The notes under the pieces: model-generated
The model's database searches: none
Told to the model about the DNA's origin: nothing
What the model saw: the letters and a program-made list of their open reading frames with translations, nothing else
DNA from: an uncultured Nitrosomonadaceae bacterium
GTDB lineage: Bacteria; Pseudomonadota; Gammaproteobacteria; Burkholderiales; Nitrosomonadaceae
DNA length: 64,000 nt
NCBI GenBank assembly: GCA_943787405.1
Contig: CALSMH010000003.1
Span: forward strand, 1 to 64,000
Direction of reading: 5' to 3'
Part shown: positions 1-8,370 of the stretch, piece by piece
Numbering within the stretch: the first letter of the stretch is position 1
Layout: the number at the start of each line of letters is the position of its first letter
Translations under genes and position numbers: made by a program

Positions 1-724
1 ATCCTTCTTTTTTGATATTAAGCAGGCGTTTAAAGTACTGCTTAGTAAGGTCTCCGTTTCTTGCTAGTACTGCTCCTTGTATAGCCACACGTAGTTTCTT
101 CCAGTACTCGGGTGCCATTTCTGATTTCCATGCCATAACTTGCCAATGAATCGCATCAAGCTGATTTTTGGCTGCATTTTCTATGTTGGCATTGATAAAA
201 GGGAGCATGCCTTGTGTAAAAGAAATTAGCTCCTTGTTGTTAAATTTTTCATTATCAAGAATAGTTTTGAGAAATTCTATTGACCTGGATAATATAATTT
301 TTTGTTTTTTAAGTTCTGTGCTATTTAGTTTAATTTGATGCATATTTTTATGCACATATTCTAATTTCTTGTAGTAGCTACGAAGTAATTGCAAATTTTT
401 AGATTCAATCGATCCTTCTCCTTGAGGAGAGAGCATGAGATAAATTGCTACCGGGATATGTGCAAATACTTTAAATGTATGATAGGTCTGAAATATGACA
501 TTAGCGGTAATTTTAGTATCATTTTTTATAAGAATAAGCTGCCCGTTACGATATAAAATGACGGGGCCTTCAGCCAGATCAAACTTTCTGGCTGCAGAAT
601 GTGCATTAATAAAAGAGCTGTTTATATCTTGGAGTGATTTGTCTAGTTGGCTACTAGACGATGAGGCATAGATAGGTGTGGCCAGTAGAATCATAAAAAA
701 ATTAATTTGAAGAATTCTTATCAT
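1..724 (-). CDS. Secreted protein of unknown function, C-terminus cut by window edge
   Basis: Reading the minus strand from an ATG at 724-722 gives 241 codons with no stop before base 1, so the gene runs off the left edge. The protein starts with a typical signal peptide: a short basic n-region (MIRIL), a hydrophobic core and a probable cleavage after PIYA. The mature part is mixed alpha/beta in character, has an early block reading LAEGPVILYRNGQLIL, then long charged helical stretches. I recognise no family. It is probably periplasmic or surface located. The frame is well supported by the unbroken length and signal peptide; the function is unknown. Confidence 0.75.
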   Translation of the reverse strand, partial: MIRILQINFFMILLATPIYASSSSSQLDKSLQDINSSFINAHSAARKFDLAEGPVILYRNGQLILIKNDTKITANVIFQTYHTFKVFAHIPVAIYLMLSPQGEGSIESKNLQLLRSYYKKLEYVHKNMHQIKLNSTELKKQKIILSRSIEFLKTILDNEKFNNKELISFTQGMLPFINANIENAAKNQLDAIHWQVMAWKSEMAPEYWKKLRVAIQGAVLARNGDLTKQYFKRLLNIKKEG

Positions 725-1050
725 GCCTGCTCTCCAGTTGAATTAGTTCATTCAATTTTTATTTGTAGTATGAATAAATATTGAAACCTAGAAGAATCTT
801 AATAAGAGTATATCTACCCCGTAGTTATGGACGGCAATAATTATTTTTTTGAGTAAAATAGAATAGATATAAAATGAATAATACAATAAACGGAAATTAA
901 GAAATAAAATCTCTCTAGTCGTATCTAAAATTCTTTGTATGTATTCTATATATCACATCAAAGGTTAAATTCTAATATGAAGAAATAAGAACTCGTATGT
1001 AGAATTATAAAAGTTTGGTTTTATGGGATATTTAGATCGCCAGTATCTGA
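725..1050. other. AT-rich intergenic region, no gene seen
   Basis: This gap lies between the start of the secreted-protein gene (724) and the stop of the next minus-strand gene (1051). It should hold the promoter of the former. I see no convincing -35/-10 pair, hairpin, RNA gene or open frame of useful length on either strand. Confidence 0.5.
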
Positions 1051-1779
1051 CTAACCTTCAAAACTAGACTTAAATTCATTTGCACGGAAATACTTAACTT
1101 CATCTGCAGATTTCCCCTCTTCAATCCTGATCTGACCATATAATTCAAGTAGCGTCTTTGGCCAGTTTCCTCTCTCCTTAAATGCACATATTTGCTGGCA
1201 TATATGGTTAGTTTTTTCATCTATAGCATTAATTGAACATTCAATAGCAAAGACCTCAATATTATTTTCAAATAAAGAAAGAATGGAGTTCAATTCTCCT
1301 GTCTTGCTCTGAGTTTTTTCAGTTATTTTTAGTTGCTGAGAATTATATAGAAACTCTACCGAATAAGAATCTTCATTATTTGAGCTATTGATAGCTTCTA
1401 AGCTTAGTTTATTCCATTTGTCAGAATCGTCACGTTCTAGCCATATAGGATAGTGCTCAATCTCTTCCCAGATTATGATAAGCGCTTTGTCCAGATCAGA
1501 GATTCGTGCAAACTGGGATAGCCGTTCCTTTCGATGCAAGTGCGCAGCATCATTTTCATAGCGGTGCTCCAGCTCTTGCTCGTGTTGTCGAACAGCGGCA
1601 GCAACAGATTTGTCAATTTTTTCTTTGAAAGAGGCTACTTCTTGTAAATATGGATCTTCATTTACCCGCAATGGTAAGAGATCGTTTCCCTTTTTATGAT
1701 TTTTTGCGTACCAATACACCCCATAAAGCACACAGATAAAAAGAACAAATAAAATAGTTAACCCTATGTCTATATCCAT
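1051..1779 (-). CDS. Membrane-anchored protein of unknown function
   Basis: The 242-residue product has one N-terminal hydrophobic segment at about residues 6-24 (ending VYWYAK), followed by a charged soluble region. Residues about 45-85 are rich in E, K, Q and H and look coiled-coil prone. The rest is helical with no motif I recognise. The likely topology is a signal-anchor with the body on one side of the inner membrane. It is a single gene, divergent from the coiled-coil membrane protein at 2239. Function unknown; the reading frame is convincing by length and composition. Confidence 0.7.
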   Translation of the reverse strand: MDIDIGLTILFVLFICVLYGVYWYAKNHKKGNDLLPLRVNEDPYLQEVASFKEKIDKSVAAAVRQHEQELEHRYENDAAHLHRKERLSQFARISDLDKALIIIWEEIEHYPIWLERDDSDKWNKLSLEAINSSNNEDSYSVEFLYNSQQLKITEKTQSKTGELNSILSLFENNIEVFAIECSINAIDEKTNHICQQICAFKERGNWPKTLLELYGQIRIEEGKSADEVKYFRANEFKSSFEG

Positions 1780-2238
1780 GATTTATAACATTGTCAGATT
1801 CATTGAGAAAGCATGATATCAGTAGAATCCATAAGTATAGTAAGATTCATTGTGCGTAGCTTATGTATGGCAAAAATATGCTAATAGTTTTTGTTTAGCT
1901 AAGTAGCGACATCAAACTTTTTCTTTTCAGAGTAAATTATTAATTTATCTTAAAAATGAACTACTTTCAATATTGTATTAGTAAGGTTTTTACTTTTATT
2001 AACCTATTTATTCTTCTTTTCCATATTTTATACATATTTTCTTCTAACAAGATTTAATACAGTAAGTTTATCTAGTATACTTACGGAATCCTTACGGCCT
2101 TGAAAAAGAACCCCGGAAAAAGAATCAAACAGCTATTGTTTGGACATTAATTAGACTAAATAAATCTATTTATACTTAATATACAAATACTTATAAAATT
2201 ATATTTTGATAGAACTGATGAAATAGGAGAATAAAAGA
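1780..2238. other. Divergent intergenic region
   Basis: These 459 bases separate two divergently transcribed membrane-protein genes and must hold both promoters. The sequence is very AT-rich with many near-TATAAT hexamers, so no single promoter can be picked out by eye. A good ribosome binding site, AGGAGA at 2225-2230, precedes the plus-strand start at 2239. Confidence 0.5.
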
Positions 2239-3204
2239 ATGGCAAATGAAAAGAAAGGTAAGCAAAATAAGGTAGAAACTAAGGAAGAAGAGAAAAAGCC
2301 TATGGAAGATCAAGAAATAATGACTGAATTACCTACAGATGTCGCACCTGCTGCAAATAATAGTGGAAAAAATGCAATGTTTATTTCTTTAATTGCACTA
2401 GCTGTGGCTGCTTTTGGTTTTTTTGCCCCTGCACCATCAGCCCCAAAGACTGATTTAAGTAAAATTCAGAAAAAAATTGATAAGTTATCTAAAACAGCAA
2501 TAAAAAAACAAGAAGGATTGCGGCATGAAATGGATAAAATATCTAGCAGTGTTCTTAAAGAGCAAGCAGGAATAAAGGAAAACCTTGACTCGCTCTATTC
2601 AAGTGTAACTAAGGCACACTCTATTTTGGAGAAGATGAATCTATCAATTACTGAAACTAGGCATATTTTAGATTATCAAATTGCCGATGCTGCAGAAAAA
2701 TTTGAACAGCAAAAAAATGAAGTAAGTCTTGGATCTGGTTTCAGTAATTTGATTACAGAAATACAACCATCTCTGACAATTTACTGTAAGCGTGCCAATG
2801 TTTCATACATTAAATTAGCTAAAACAGCTAAATCAGACACAAATACAGTTGCCGTTGATTGCAATTTCAATAATTCAGGAGCGTTAAAAGCAAATATTGT
2901 TCCAGGATCAATAGTGATGATTGGCGGTAAGGGTCAAAAAGTTATAGATAATGCAGTTGAGCGTATTGATAACGGTGAAGAAACAACTATCCTTCCTGGC
3001 CGTAGTAATGATAAGCAATATCATATTGTTCTTACAACTGATGGCGCCTCAAAAATGAAAGGTGGTGTCATGAAAATGTCTTTCCAGTCATCTACAGATA
3101 AAGCAGCTCTCGGTATAATAAAACGTAAAACTAATAAAGAAATTTCAGGTGAGCAACTTAGAGAATTAACTAAGAAAAGCCATATTTTTTCATTTCTTCT
3201 TTAA
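2239..3204 (+). CDS. Single-pass membrane protein with coiled coil, unknown function
   Basis: The 321-residue protein opens with about 40 Lys/Glu-rich residues (starting MANEKKGKQNK), has one transmembrane helix at about 47-66 (ending FGFFAPAP), and then about 100 residues of heptad-like helix with repeated K-I-x-K-L patterns. The C-terminal third is beta-rich and contains one SIVMIGG and one GRSND stretch. Topology is probably a cytoplasmic N-tail with a periplasmic coiled coil and C-terminal domain. The start is supported by AGGAGA eight bases upstream. No family recognised. Confidence 0.72.
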   Translation: MANEKKGKQNKVETKEEEKKPMEDQEIMTELPTDVAPAANNSGKNAMFISLIALAVAAFGFFAPAPSAPKTDLSKIQKKIDKLSKTAIKKQEGLRHEMDKISSSVLKEQAGIKENLDSLYSSVTKAHSILEKMNLSITETRHILDYQIADAAEKFEQQKNEVSLGSGFSNLITEIQPSLTIYCKRANVSYIKLAKTAKSDTNTVAVDCNFNNSGALKANIVPGSIVMIGGKGQKVIDNAVERIDNGEETTILPGRSNDKQYHIVLTTDGASKMKGGVMKMSFQSSTDKAALGIIKRKTNKEISGEQLRELTKKSHIFSFLL

Positions 3205-3265
3205 TCTACCTGATCCATTTGTAAATGGATAACCCGGTTCTCTTAGGGTTAAATTAATGTTTATA

Positions 3266-3296
3266 CTGTGCTGTTGGCTTGCTTGCCACAGCACAG
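3266..3296 (+). terminator. GC-rich hairpin after the coiled-coil gene
   Basis: CTGTGCTGTTGGC at 3266-3278 pairs with GCCACAGCACAG at 3285-3296, with one bulged T and a 6-base loop. It lies about 60 bases after the stop at 3204. There is no immediate T-run, so it may be a transcript-end stem rather than a strong intrinsic terminator. Confidence 0.45.
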
Positions 3297-3380
3297 CATG
3301 GCATTCACCACCTCCATCTTTTTCATTTGGGAAATATAAGGAATTAGTACAGAGTATTTAATGTATAAGGAAATTAAATA

Positions 3381-4070
3381 TTACTGTATCGGAGAATCAA
3401 AATATTGGTCTGGATAAGGTTCATCTTCTAAAGTAAAGTGCCACCACTCTTTTTCATGTGGTTTAAATCCATGTTTTTTCATCAGATGATATAAAAGTAT
3501 TCTGTTTGCACGTTGCTGTGGTGTTACTGCAAAGCTCTGTGGTCCTGAATCAGGGCCAAAAAAATCCCAATCTGTACCCATGTCTAACTCTATAGGGTTG
3601 GTTTTATGTAATGAGACAATTGATACATCTACGGCGCTTCCTCTAGAGTGACTTGAATTATCAATCAGATAGCCCTCCCTAAATAGACTTTCTTTATTCA
3701 TTTCAGGGTAATACTTTAATTTCATTTTGATGTCATTAGGGTCTTTAGCCCAGCGCATAAAATGATCAACTGCTTGTTGAGGTCGATATGCGTCGTAAAC
3801 TTTCAATCCAAGCCCAAAAATGGCTAGTTCAGATTGAACATTCCTAAGTGCATCCGCACCTTGCAAAGAGAGATAAGCTTTTGGGCTCTTGTAACCATCA
3901 ATACGTGCTCCGATAAAATTATTAGCAGTGAAATATCGTATATCGAGATTTATAGTGGGAATATGCACACTAAGTTCAACGAAAGTATCAGGAATTTTTT
4001 TAGCCATAGCATTTGTTAAGATCATGCAACTAATTATAATAAGAAAATAAAGTATTCTCTTGCTATACAT
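3381..4070 (-). CDS. ddpX: D-alanyl-D-alanine dipeptidase, VanX/DdpX family (M15D)
   Basis: The product should be a zinc dipeptidase that splits D-Ala-D-Ala. The M15D signature SxHxxGxAxD is present as SSHSRGSAVD, and the second metal/catalytic segment EWWHF lies near the C-terminus. The family arginine region (AYRPQQAVDHF) is also present. At 229 residues it has the usual size. A signal peptide (residues 1-23, ending ANAMA) places it in the periplasm, which fits recycling of D-Ala-D-Ala from peptidoglycan rather than glycopeptide resistance, where VanX is cytoplasmic. It sits 17 bp after a DASS transporter gene on the same strand, so the two may be one transcript. No vanH or vanA partner is present. 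Confidence 0.93.
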   Translation of the reverse strand: MYSKRILYFLIIISCMILTNAMAKKIPDTFVELSVHIPTINLDIRYFTANNFIGARIDGYKSPKAYLSLQGADALRNVQSELAIFGLGLKVYDAYRPQQAVDHFMRWAKDPNDIKMKLKYYPEMNKESLFREGYLIDNSSHSRGSAVDVSIVSLHKTNPIELDMGTDWDFFGPDSGPQSFAVTPQQRANRILLYHLMKKHGFKPHEKEWWHFTLEDEPYPDQYFDSPIQ

Positions 4071-4087
4071 GGATTATAAGAGTCTCT

Positions 4088-5521
4088 TTATAGAAAAATT
4101 ACTGGGATTAATAGGTAAGCCATTGGAGTGATAAGTGTAATGACTAGCAGGTTTAGGTAAAACCCTGCCTTTACCATCTGAGGAATTGATACTTTCCCGG
4201 AGCTAAATACAATTGCATTAGGAGCAGTAGCAACAGGCAGCATAAAAGCGCAGCTTGCAGCAAGGGTCATTGGTGCAATGAGCAACATAGGCTCTATGTA
4301 AGCTGCTGTTGCGATACCCCCTATAACGGGTAGAAGAGTTGCCGTAGTTGCTGTATTGCTGGTGAGTTCGGTCAAAAATATTACTAGCGCAATGATCGAT
4401 GCTATTAGAATAAAAATATGAAAATTAGTAAATACAGATAATACGCCACCTAGCCAGACAGCCAAACCACTGCTACTTATCATAGCTGCTAGGCTAAGGC
4501 CACCACCAAATAATAATAATATACCCCAAGGGATACTCATAGCTGTTGCCCAGTCGAGTAGCGGAGTATCTTTCTTCAGTCTATCTCCTGACGGGATTAA
4601 AAAAAGTGAAATAGCGCCCGCTATAGCTATAATTGTATCACTTAATTCGGACAGACCTGGAAGCTGTTGCAATACTGGCCGTATTATCCAGGCTAAAGCG
4701 ATAAGAACAAAGACAATTGCAGTGCGTTTCTCAGGCACACTTAAAGGGCCCATAGATTCTAATTCTTTGCTAACAACTTCAATAGAACCTTTATTATGTG
4801 GCAGGTCAAAAATAAATATGAATCGTGTTAATAGCAACCATGCAAGAGGTAATAGAAGGCATATAATTGGCAAGCCAAAAGTCATCCACTTGGCAAATCC
4901 AATATTAGTATCATAAGTTTCTTCCATAAAGGCTGCCATCATTGCATTAGGAGGCGTACCGATCAGCGTGCCTAGCCCCCCGATACTTGCCGCATAAGCG
5001 ATCCCTAGTAAGAGGCAAATAGTAAATTTATTAGTTATTTCCTTAGATTGTCCCTTCAGCATGACCTGGGCAAGTGATATCGCAATCGGTAACATCATAA
5101 TCGTTGTTGCAGTGTTACTAATCCACATTGACAAGAATGCACTAGCAAACATAAACCCACCAATAATCGAATGTGGATGACTGCCTGCTATACGTAAAAC
5201 TAATAATGCTAAGCGTCTGTGTAATTGCCAGCGTTGCAGCGCTGTTGCAATAATAAAGCCACCTAACAGCAGGAATATGACAGGGTTGGCATAGGGTGTA
5301 GCAGCTTCAGTAACTGAACTTATTCCGACTAAAGGAAATAAAACAATTGGAATTAATGAAGTAACTGGTATAGGAAGAACCTGGGTGGCCCACCAAATTA
5401 CCATTAACATGCCGACTCCTGCTGTGGCCCAGGCCTGCTCGCTCATATTGGAGGGTGGGGCAGATACCATAGTAAAGGTCAATGCAAGTAGTCCGAGGAA
5501 CAGTCCAATATTTTTAGACAT
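4088..5521 (-). CDS. DASS/SLC13-family sodium:carboxylate (or anion) symporter
   Basis: This 477-residue, highly hydrophobic protein has about 11-12 membrane segments. Family hallmarks are visible: the first SNT motif in SMWISNTATTIMMLP, a NAMMAAF segment after GTLIGTPP, the second SNT motif in ELTSNTATTATLLP, and NAIVFSSG near the end. These match the DASS family, which moves di- or tricarboxylates or sulfate with sodium at the inner membrane. The substrate cannot be told from the sequence. The gene precedes the VanX-like dipeptidase by 17 bp; the reason for this pairing is unclear. Confidence 0.9.
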   Translation of the reverse strand: MSKNIGLFLGLLALTFTMVSAPPSNMSEQAWATAGVGMLMVIWWATQVLPIPVTSLIPIVLFPLVGISSVTEAATPYANPVIFLLLGGFIIATALQRWQLHRRLALLVLRIAGSHPHSIIGGFMFASAFLSMWISNTATTIMMLPIAISLAQVMLKGQSKEITNKFTICLLLGIAYAASIGGLGTLIGTPPNAMMAAFMEETYDTNIGFAKWMTFGLPIICLLLPLAWLLLTRFIFIFDLPHNKGSIEVVSKELESMGPLSVPEKRTAIVFVLIALAWIIRPVLQQLPGLSELSDTIIAIAGAISLFLIPSGDRLKKDTPLLDWATAMSIPWGILLLFGGGLSLAAMISSSGLAVWLGGVLSVFTNFHIFILIASIIALVIFLTELTSNTATTATLLPVIGGIATAAYIEPMLLIAPMTLAASCAFMLPVATAPNAIVFSSGKVSIPQMVKAGFYLNLLVITLITPMAYLLIPVIFL

Positions 5522-6042
5522 TAATGATTTACCTTAAATTTTAGCCGAATTTCGTGCATATCAGTAACTAATACAATAAAATTTAAGCAAGAGTCGCGGC
5601 TAAATTTGCTATCTAAGTAACACCCTACATGCTATTTCATAAGATTCTATATTGAAACAGAACTAATTCTCTCATTAAGTATTAGAAATAAATAAATACT
5701 AAGGGAGAGATAATGGTTTAAATTATCCGAAATACTATAAATGATCTATAAAGTTATAGTATTTCCATGTAAATATACTTTTAAAGTATAAAAACCAGCT
5801 CCAGACAAGAGTGCACTTAGTGACTGCTCAATACAGAATAGTCATTCATTATAGGCTATTACAAGCATGATGAGCAGGCTGGGCTTACATAGTAGTTCGA
5901 TAAAATTGGGTACATGGCAGGACTATTTCCAACTGAATTAAACAGACCTGATTATATAAATTATCATTAATTCCTAGAAGTATGTTTTTTTATTAGAATA
6001 ATTGCTACTTTAGCAGTATTTAACCAAATAAAAGGAAGTCAT
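5522..6042. other. Divergent intergenic region, no convincing gene
   Basis: The 521 bases lie between the transporter start and the MazG-like gene. A 24-codon open frame beginning ATGATGAGC near 5868 is the longest I noticed and lacks a ribosome binding site, so I do not call it. AAAGGAAG at about 6031-6038 is the binding site for the gene at 6043. No other structure seen. Confidence 0.5.
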
Positions 6043-6402
6043 TTGATAGACATAAGGGCGATACAGGATAAATTAACTATATTCTCTAATGAACGTGAGT
6101 GGGACCAGTTCCAGAGCCCTAAAAATTTGTCTATGGGCCTTGTGAGAGAGTCAGCAGAGCTTCTTGAGTTGTTCCAATGGCTTACAGAGAAGCAGTCTAT
6201 AGATATAGTCCACTCTGAGAAGCAGATGTTATTAGTAAAAGAAGAGATGGCTGATGTTTTTCTCTTTCTAGTAAGGCTAGCTGATAAATTAGACGTTGAT
6301 ATTGAGAAAGCCGCTTTAGAAAAAATAAAAATTAATGAGTCAAAATATCCCATAAATTTATCAAAAGGAAATATGGAAAAATATAACAGGAGAAATAAAT
6401 AA
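6043..6402 (+). CDS. MazG-like nucleotide pyrophosphohydrolase (dCTPase/DCTPP1 type)
   Basis: The 119-residue product fits the small all-alpha NTP pyrophosphohydrolases that clean non-standard or excess nucleotides. The metal-binding pattern ExxE-(about 28)-ExxD is visible: ESAELLE in helix 2 and EEMADV in the next helix. The N-terminus (RAIQDKLTIFSNEREW) is typical of the DCTPP1-like branch. The start is a TTG at 6043, chosen because AAAGGAAG lies 4-11 bases upstream and no ATG fits. It appears to be a single-gene transcript. Exact substrate unknown. Confidence 0.85.
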   Translation: MIDIRAIQDKLTIFSNEREWDQFQSPKNLSMGLVRESAELLELFQWLTEKQSIDIVHSEKQMLLVKEEMADVFLFLVRLADKLDVDIEKAALEKIKINESKYPINLSKGNMEKYNRRNK

Positions 6403-6728
6403 ATTTTTTGTTTTTAGACAAGGAGATATACTAATAAATTAATGTCAATTATTTTTTATCGACTGCGCTGTAACCACTTAATTGGGTTAAGATAGTCCTA
6501 TCTAGATCAGAATAAACAGAGTTAATAGTCACGTTCGAGCCTCCAAAAATTTTGAAGGCAATTTCTTCGGTCTATAGACAAAAGATTGGCATACTAATTA
6601 TCTGATGGTTACAGTACTGGGGAGCTTTCGGGGAGGGCACTAGATTCAAACTTATAGCTAGAATTAATAGCCGTGCAGAAAGCATAAAAAATAACTAATT
6701 CTAATTACTATTTATGCTTATAATTTAA
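6403..6728. other. Intergenic region between converging genes
   Basis: The 326 bases separate the MazG-like gene from the sigma-factor fragment on the other strand. An imperfect inverted repeat, GCCTCCAAAA and TTTTGAAGGC, lies near 6538-6558. On the minus strand beyond 6729 I looked for the missing sigma regions 3 and 4 and saw nothing resembling them. Confidence 0.45.
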
Positions 6729-6998
6729 TTAGTTCGATACTCGTATCTGATTCAGAATAGAGCCGCGTATACAGTGAGCCGCAAATGTTTCAAATTGATG
6801 ATCATATGAGCCTTTATAACGCTTGATTGCATCCATTAGTCCAGCTATTCCAGCCTGAATAAGGTCATCCATTTGTACACAGGCAGGTAGTTTTGCCATT
6901 ATGTGCTGGGCTATACGCTTTACAAGCGGTGTAAATTGCTGGATAAACTGTTCTTCGTCAATGTTTTCTATAGAGGCACTTAAGGTAGAAGTATTCAT
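6729..6998 (-). pseudogene. Truncated FliA-type sigma factor: region 2 only
   Basis: The 89-residue frame matches the N-terminal part of flagellar/stress sigma-70 factors: PLVKRIAQHIMAKLP, then MDDLIQAGIAGLMDAI (region 2.2, core binding), then FETFAAHCIRGSILNQIR (regions 2.3-2.4). It stops where full sigma factors continue with about 130 more residues carrying regions 3 and 4. So it could bind core RNA polymerase but lacks the -35-reading domain. No flagellar genes are nearby. It may be a relic, or a retained short protein: the frame has no internal stop. No strong ribosome binding site precedes the ATG. Three small frames on the same strand lie just upstream, so it may belong to an XRE-regulated transcript. 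Confidence 0.7.
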
Positions 6999-7077
6999 AG
7001 TTGTAATGTTTATTTAAATTATTATGCCAACATGGCTGACTAAAATTTATAGGCCGTTAACCTTGCTACTTCATCAT

Positions 7078-7218
7078 TTACAAATGCAAACTAATTCCTA
7101 TATATAGGCCCCAGGCTAAAAAAAGAGCTAAAACAGATCCCAGGGCAAGGTTCATCATGTCTTCACTCTTTTGGTTCCTCCAATTAGGGCTCTGTTGGGC
7201 GCTAGTAATTTGTGACAT
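7078..7218 (-). CDS. 46-residue single-pass membrane protein
   Basis: A minus-strand frame from an ATG at 7218-7216 to TAA at 7080-7078 encodes a 46-residue peptide. It has a polar first half with QKSEDMM and a hydrophobic second half (LALGSVLALFLAWGLYIG) that would span the membrane once. A strong GGAGG ribosome binding site sits about 6 bases upstream, which is the best evidence that it is translated. It lies between the interrupted small frame (7368-7234) and the sigma fragment (6998). Function unknown; small hydrophobic peptides next to an XRE repressor can be toxins, but nothing here proves that. Confidence 0.6.
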   Translation of the reverse strand: MSQITSAQQSPNWRNQKSEDMMNLALGSVLALFLAWGLYIGISLHL

Positions 7219-7233
7219 CGCTTGCCTCCATTC

Positions 7234-7368
7234 TTAAATTAAAGTGACAAATTGGCCTAAATTAGGCTTATTCCTTTCTTCTGTAGCATTTTTTACAATT
7301 CTTACAGCCTACGTATTATCAATTTGAGATTGTTCCATCTCATTAGCTACCTTATTTAGTATTTTCAT
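7234..7368 (-). pseudogene. Possible interrupted small gene (in-frame TAG)
   Basis: From an ATG at 7368-7366, preceded by a good GGTGAGGAG binding site, 19 codons (starting MKILNKVANEM) run to a TAG at 7311-7309. The same frame then continues for 24 more sense codons (including NATEERNKPNLGQF) to TAA at 7236-7234. This could be a 19-residue peptide, or a 44-codon gene broken by a nonsense change. It lies about 80 bases from the palindrome at 7445-7467, which may control it. Confidence 0.3.
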
Positions 7369-7444
7369 ACTCCTCACCTTGAGGCAGAGCTCAGATACAT
7401 TTTTTTATTCAAATTTTAGATTTTTATATAAAAATGCATTTAAA

Positions 7445-7467
7445 GCATATTATACCGTATAATATGC
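7445..7467. promoter_or_regulatory. Perfect 23-bp palindrome with divergent TATAAT boxes
   Basis: An 11-base arm, GCATATTATAC, is followed by one C and its exact complement. Because the arms contain TATAAT, there is a -10-like hexamer on each strand (7458-7463 plus, 7454-7449 minus). It lies 32 bases before the XRE regulator's start and upstream of the minus-strand small frames. Position and symmetry fit the operator of the XRE protein, acting on itself and on the divergent transcript. Confidence 0.7.
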
Positions 7468-7498
7468 ATAAGGTGTATATATTTATGGAGGTCCTTTA

Positions 7499-7816
7499 GT
7501 GTCAATTACTACCGTGGCTAAATTAATTAGAACTGCCAGAAACGAGCATAGTCAAAAGGAATTTGCTTTGAAGCTAGGCGTGAAACAATCATCTATAAGC
7601 CGTTATGAAAGCGGGAAGGTGAACCCATCAGTACAGGTAATTGAGCACTGTATGCGCCTGGTGCATTCGGAAGGAATTGAGCTAATACCAACAGCAGATG
7701 AATTGGCGATAAAAATAAGGGCTGGACTTGCTGAAGCAGGCCAGGGAAGATTGAGGCTAGCGCTTGAAAGACTTATTGAAGTTCTTGCTAAGGATCGTGC
7801 GGATAATAGACTCTAG
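7499..7816 (+). CDS. XRE-family helix-turn-helix regulator
   Basis: The 105-residue protein has an HTH_XRE domain at about residues 5-62. The helix-turn-helix is visible as QKEFALKLGVKQSSISRYES, followed by the usual G-K-x-N-P-S. The C-terminal 40 residues are helical and may allow dimerisation. The start is a GTG at 7499, with GGAGG about 7 bases upstream. The 23-bp palindrome at 7445-7467 overlaps its probable promoter, so it likely represses itself. The neighbours on the other strand are very small frames and the sigma fragment, probably its targets. Confidence 0.88.
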   Translation: MSITTVAKLIRTARNEHSQKEFALKLGVKQSSISRYESGKVNPSVQVIEHCMRLVHSEGIELIPTADELAIKIRAGLAEAGQGRLRLALERLIEVLAKDRADNRL

Positions 7817-7944
7817 AGACACAAAAAAAGCACATAGAAATCAAGCAATAGAGAGAAATAGGAGTTCAAAATATCTTATTCATCTTGTAGGTTATTCTAA
7901 TTTAGAATCTACTGTCTAACAAATAATTACAAGCTAAAAATAAA

Positions 7945-8238
7945 TTACCGGTAAGCAAAGAATAGATTAAAAGGGAAGGGTAGGTAATAGCGAAGAGGAG
8001 AATCCTCTTCTTTGCTCCATCCATACTTCTCATTCATGCATTTATCAGCCTCACTTTTAATAAATTCTTTATCATGAGAATTTCCAGATTTTATTGCTGA
8101 TTGATTAGCACTTTGCTTGCAATGTAGTAGGTCTAAATAGCTACCTGTTTGTTTTTTTGTTGGATGTTCCCAATGCGTGGTAGTAGCGCAACTACTCAAG
8201 GCAGTAGTAATGCAAATAATTATAATAAACTTATACAT
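7945..8238 (-). CDS. Small lipoprotein of unknown function
   Basis: The 97-residue product starts with a lipoprotein signal: MYKFIIII, a short hydrophobic core, and the lipobox LSSC with the acylated Cys at residue 17. The mature part is polar, has two further cysteines (LLHCKQSAN and ADKCMNEKYGW) that could form a disulfide, and ends with an aromatic stretch. It is probably anchored in the outer membrane. It is 132 bp downstream of the small membrane protein on the same strand. No family recognised. Confidence 0.7.
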   Translation of the reverse strand: MYKFIIIICITTALSSCATTTHWEHPTKKQTGSYLDLLHCKQSANQSAIKSGNSHDKEFIKSEADKCMNEKYGWSKEEDSPLRYYLPFPFNLFFAYR

Positions 8239-8370
8239 TTTAAGAATTTAAATAACAAAACTGTGATATAGCTAGATGGAGGGTCTGCTCTTAGGGTCTA
8301 TCGTACAGGATAATTATTATTTATATGTTATTCATCTAAATTAAAATTGATACTCTATTCATAATAGATG

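Noticed and set aside
3381-4070. Vancomycin-type resistance gene (vanX)
   Set aside because: There is a signal peptide, no vanH/vanA ligase genes, and the organism is Gram-negative; a peptidoglycan recycling role fits better.
5868-5942. 24-codon frame in the gap before the MazG-like gene
   Set aside because: No ribosome binding site, no distinctive composition and a length expected by chance.
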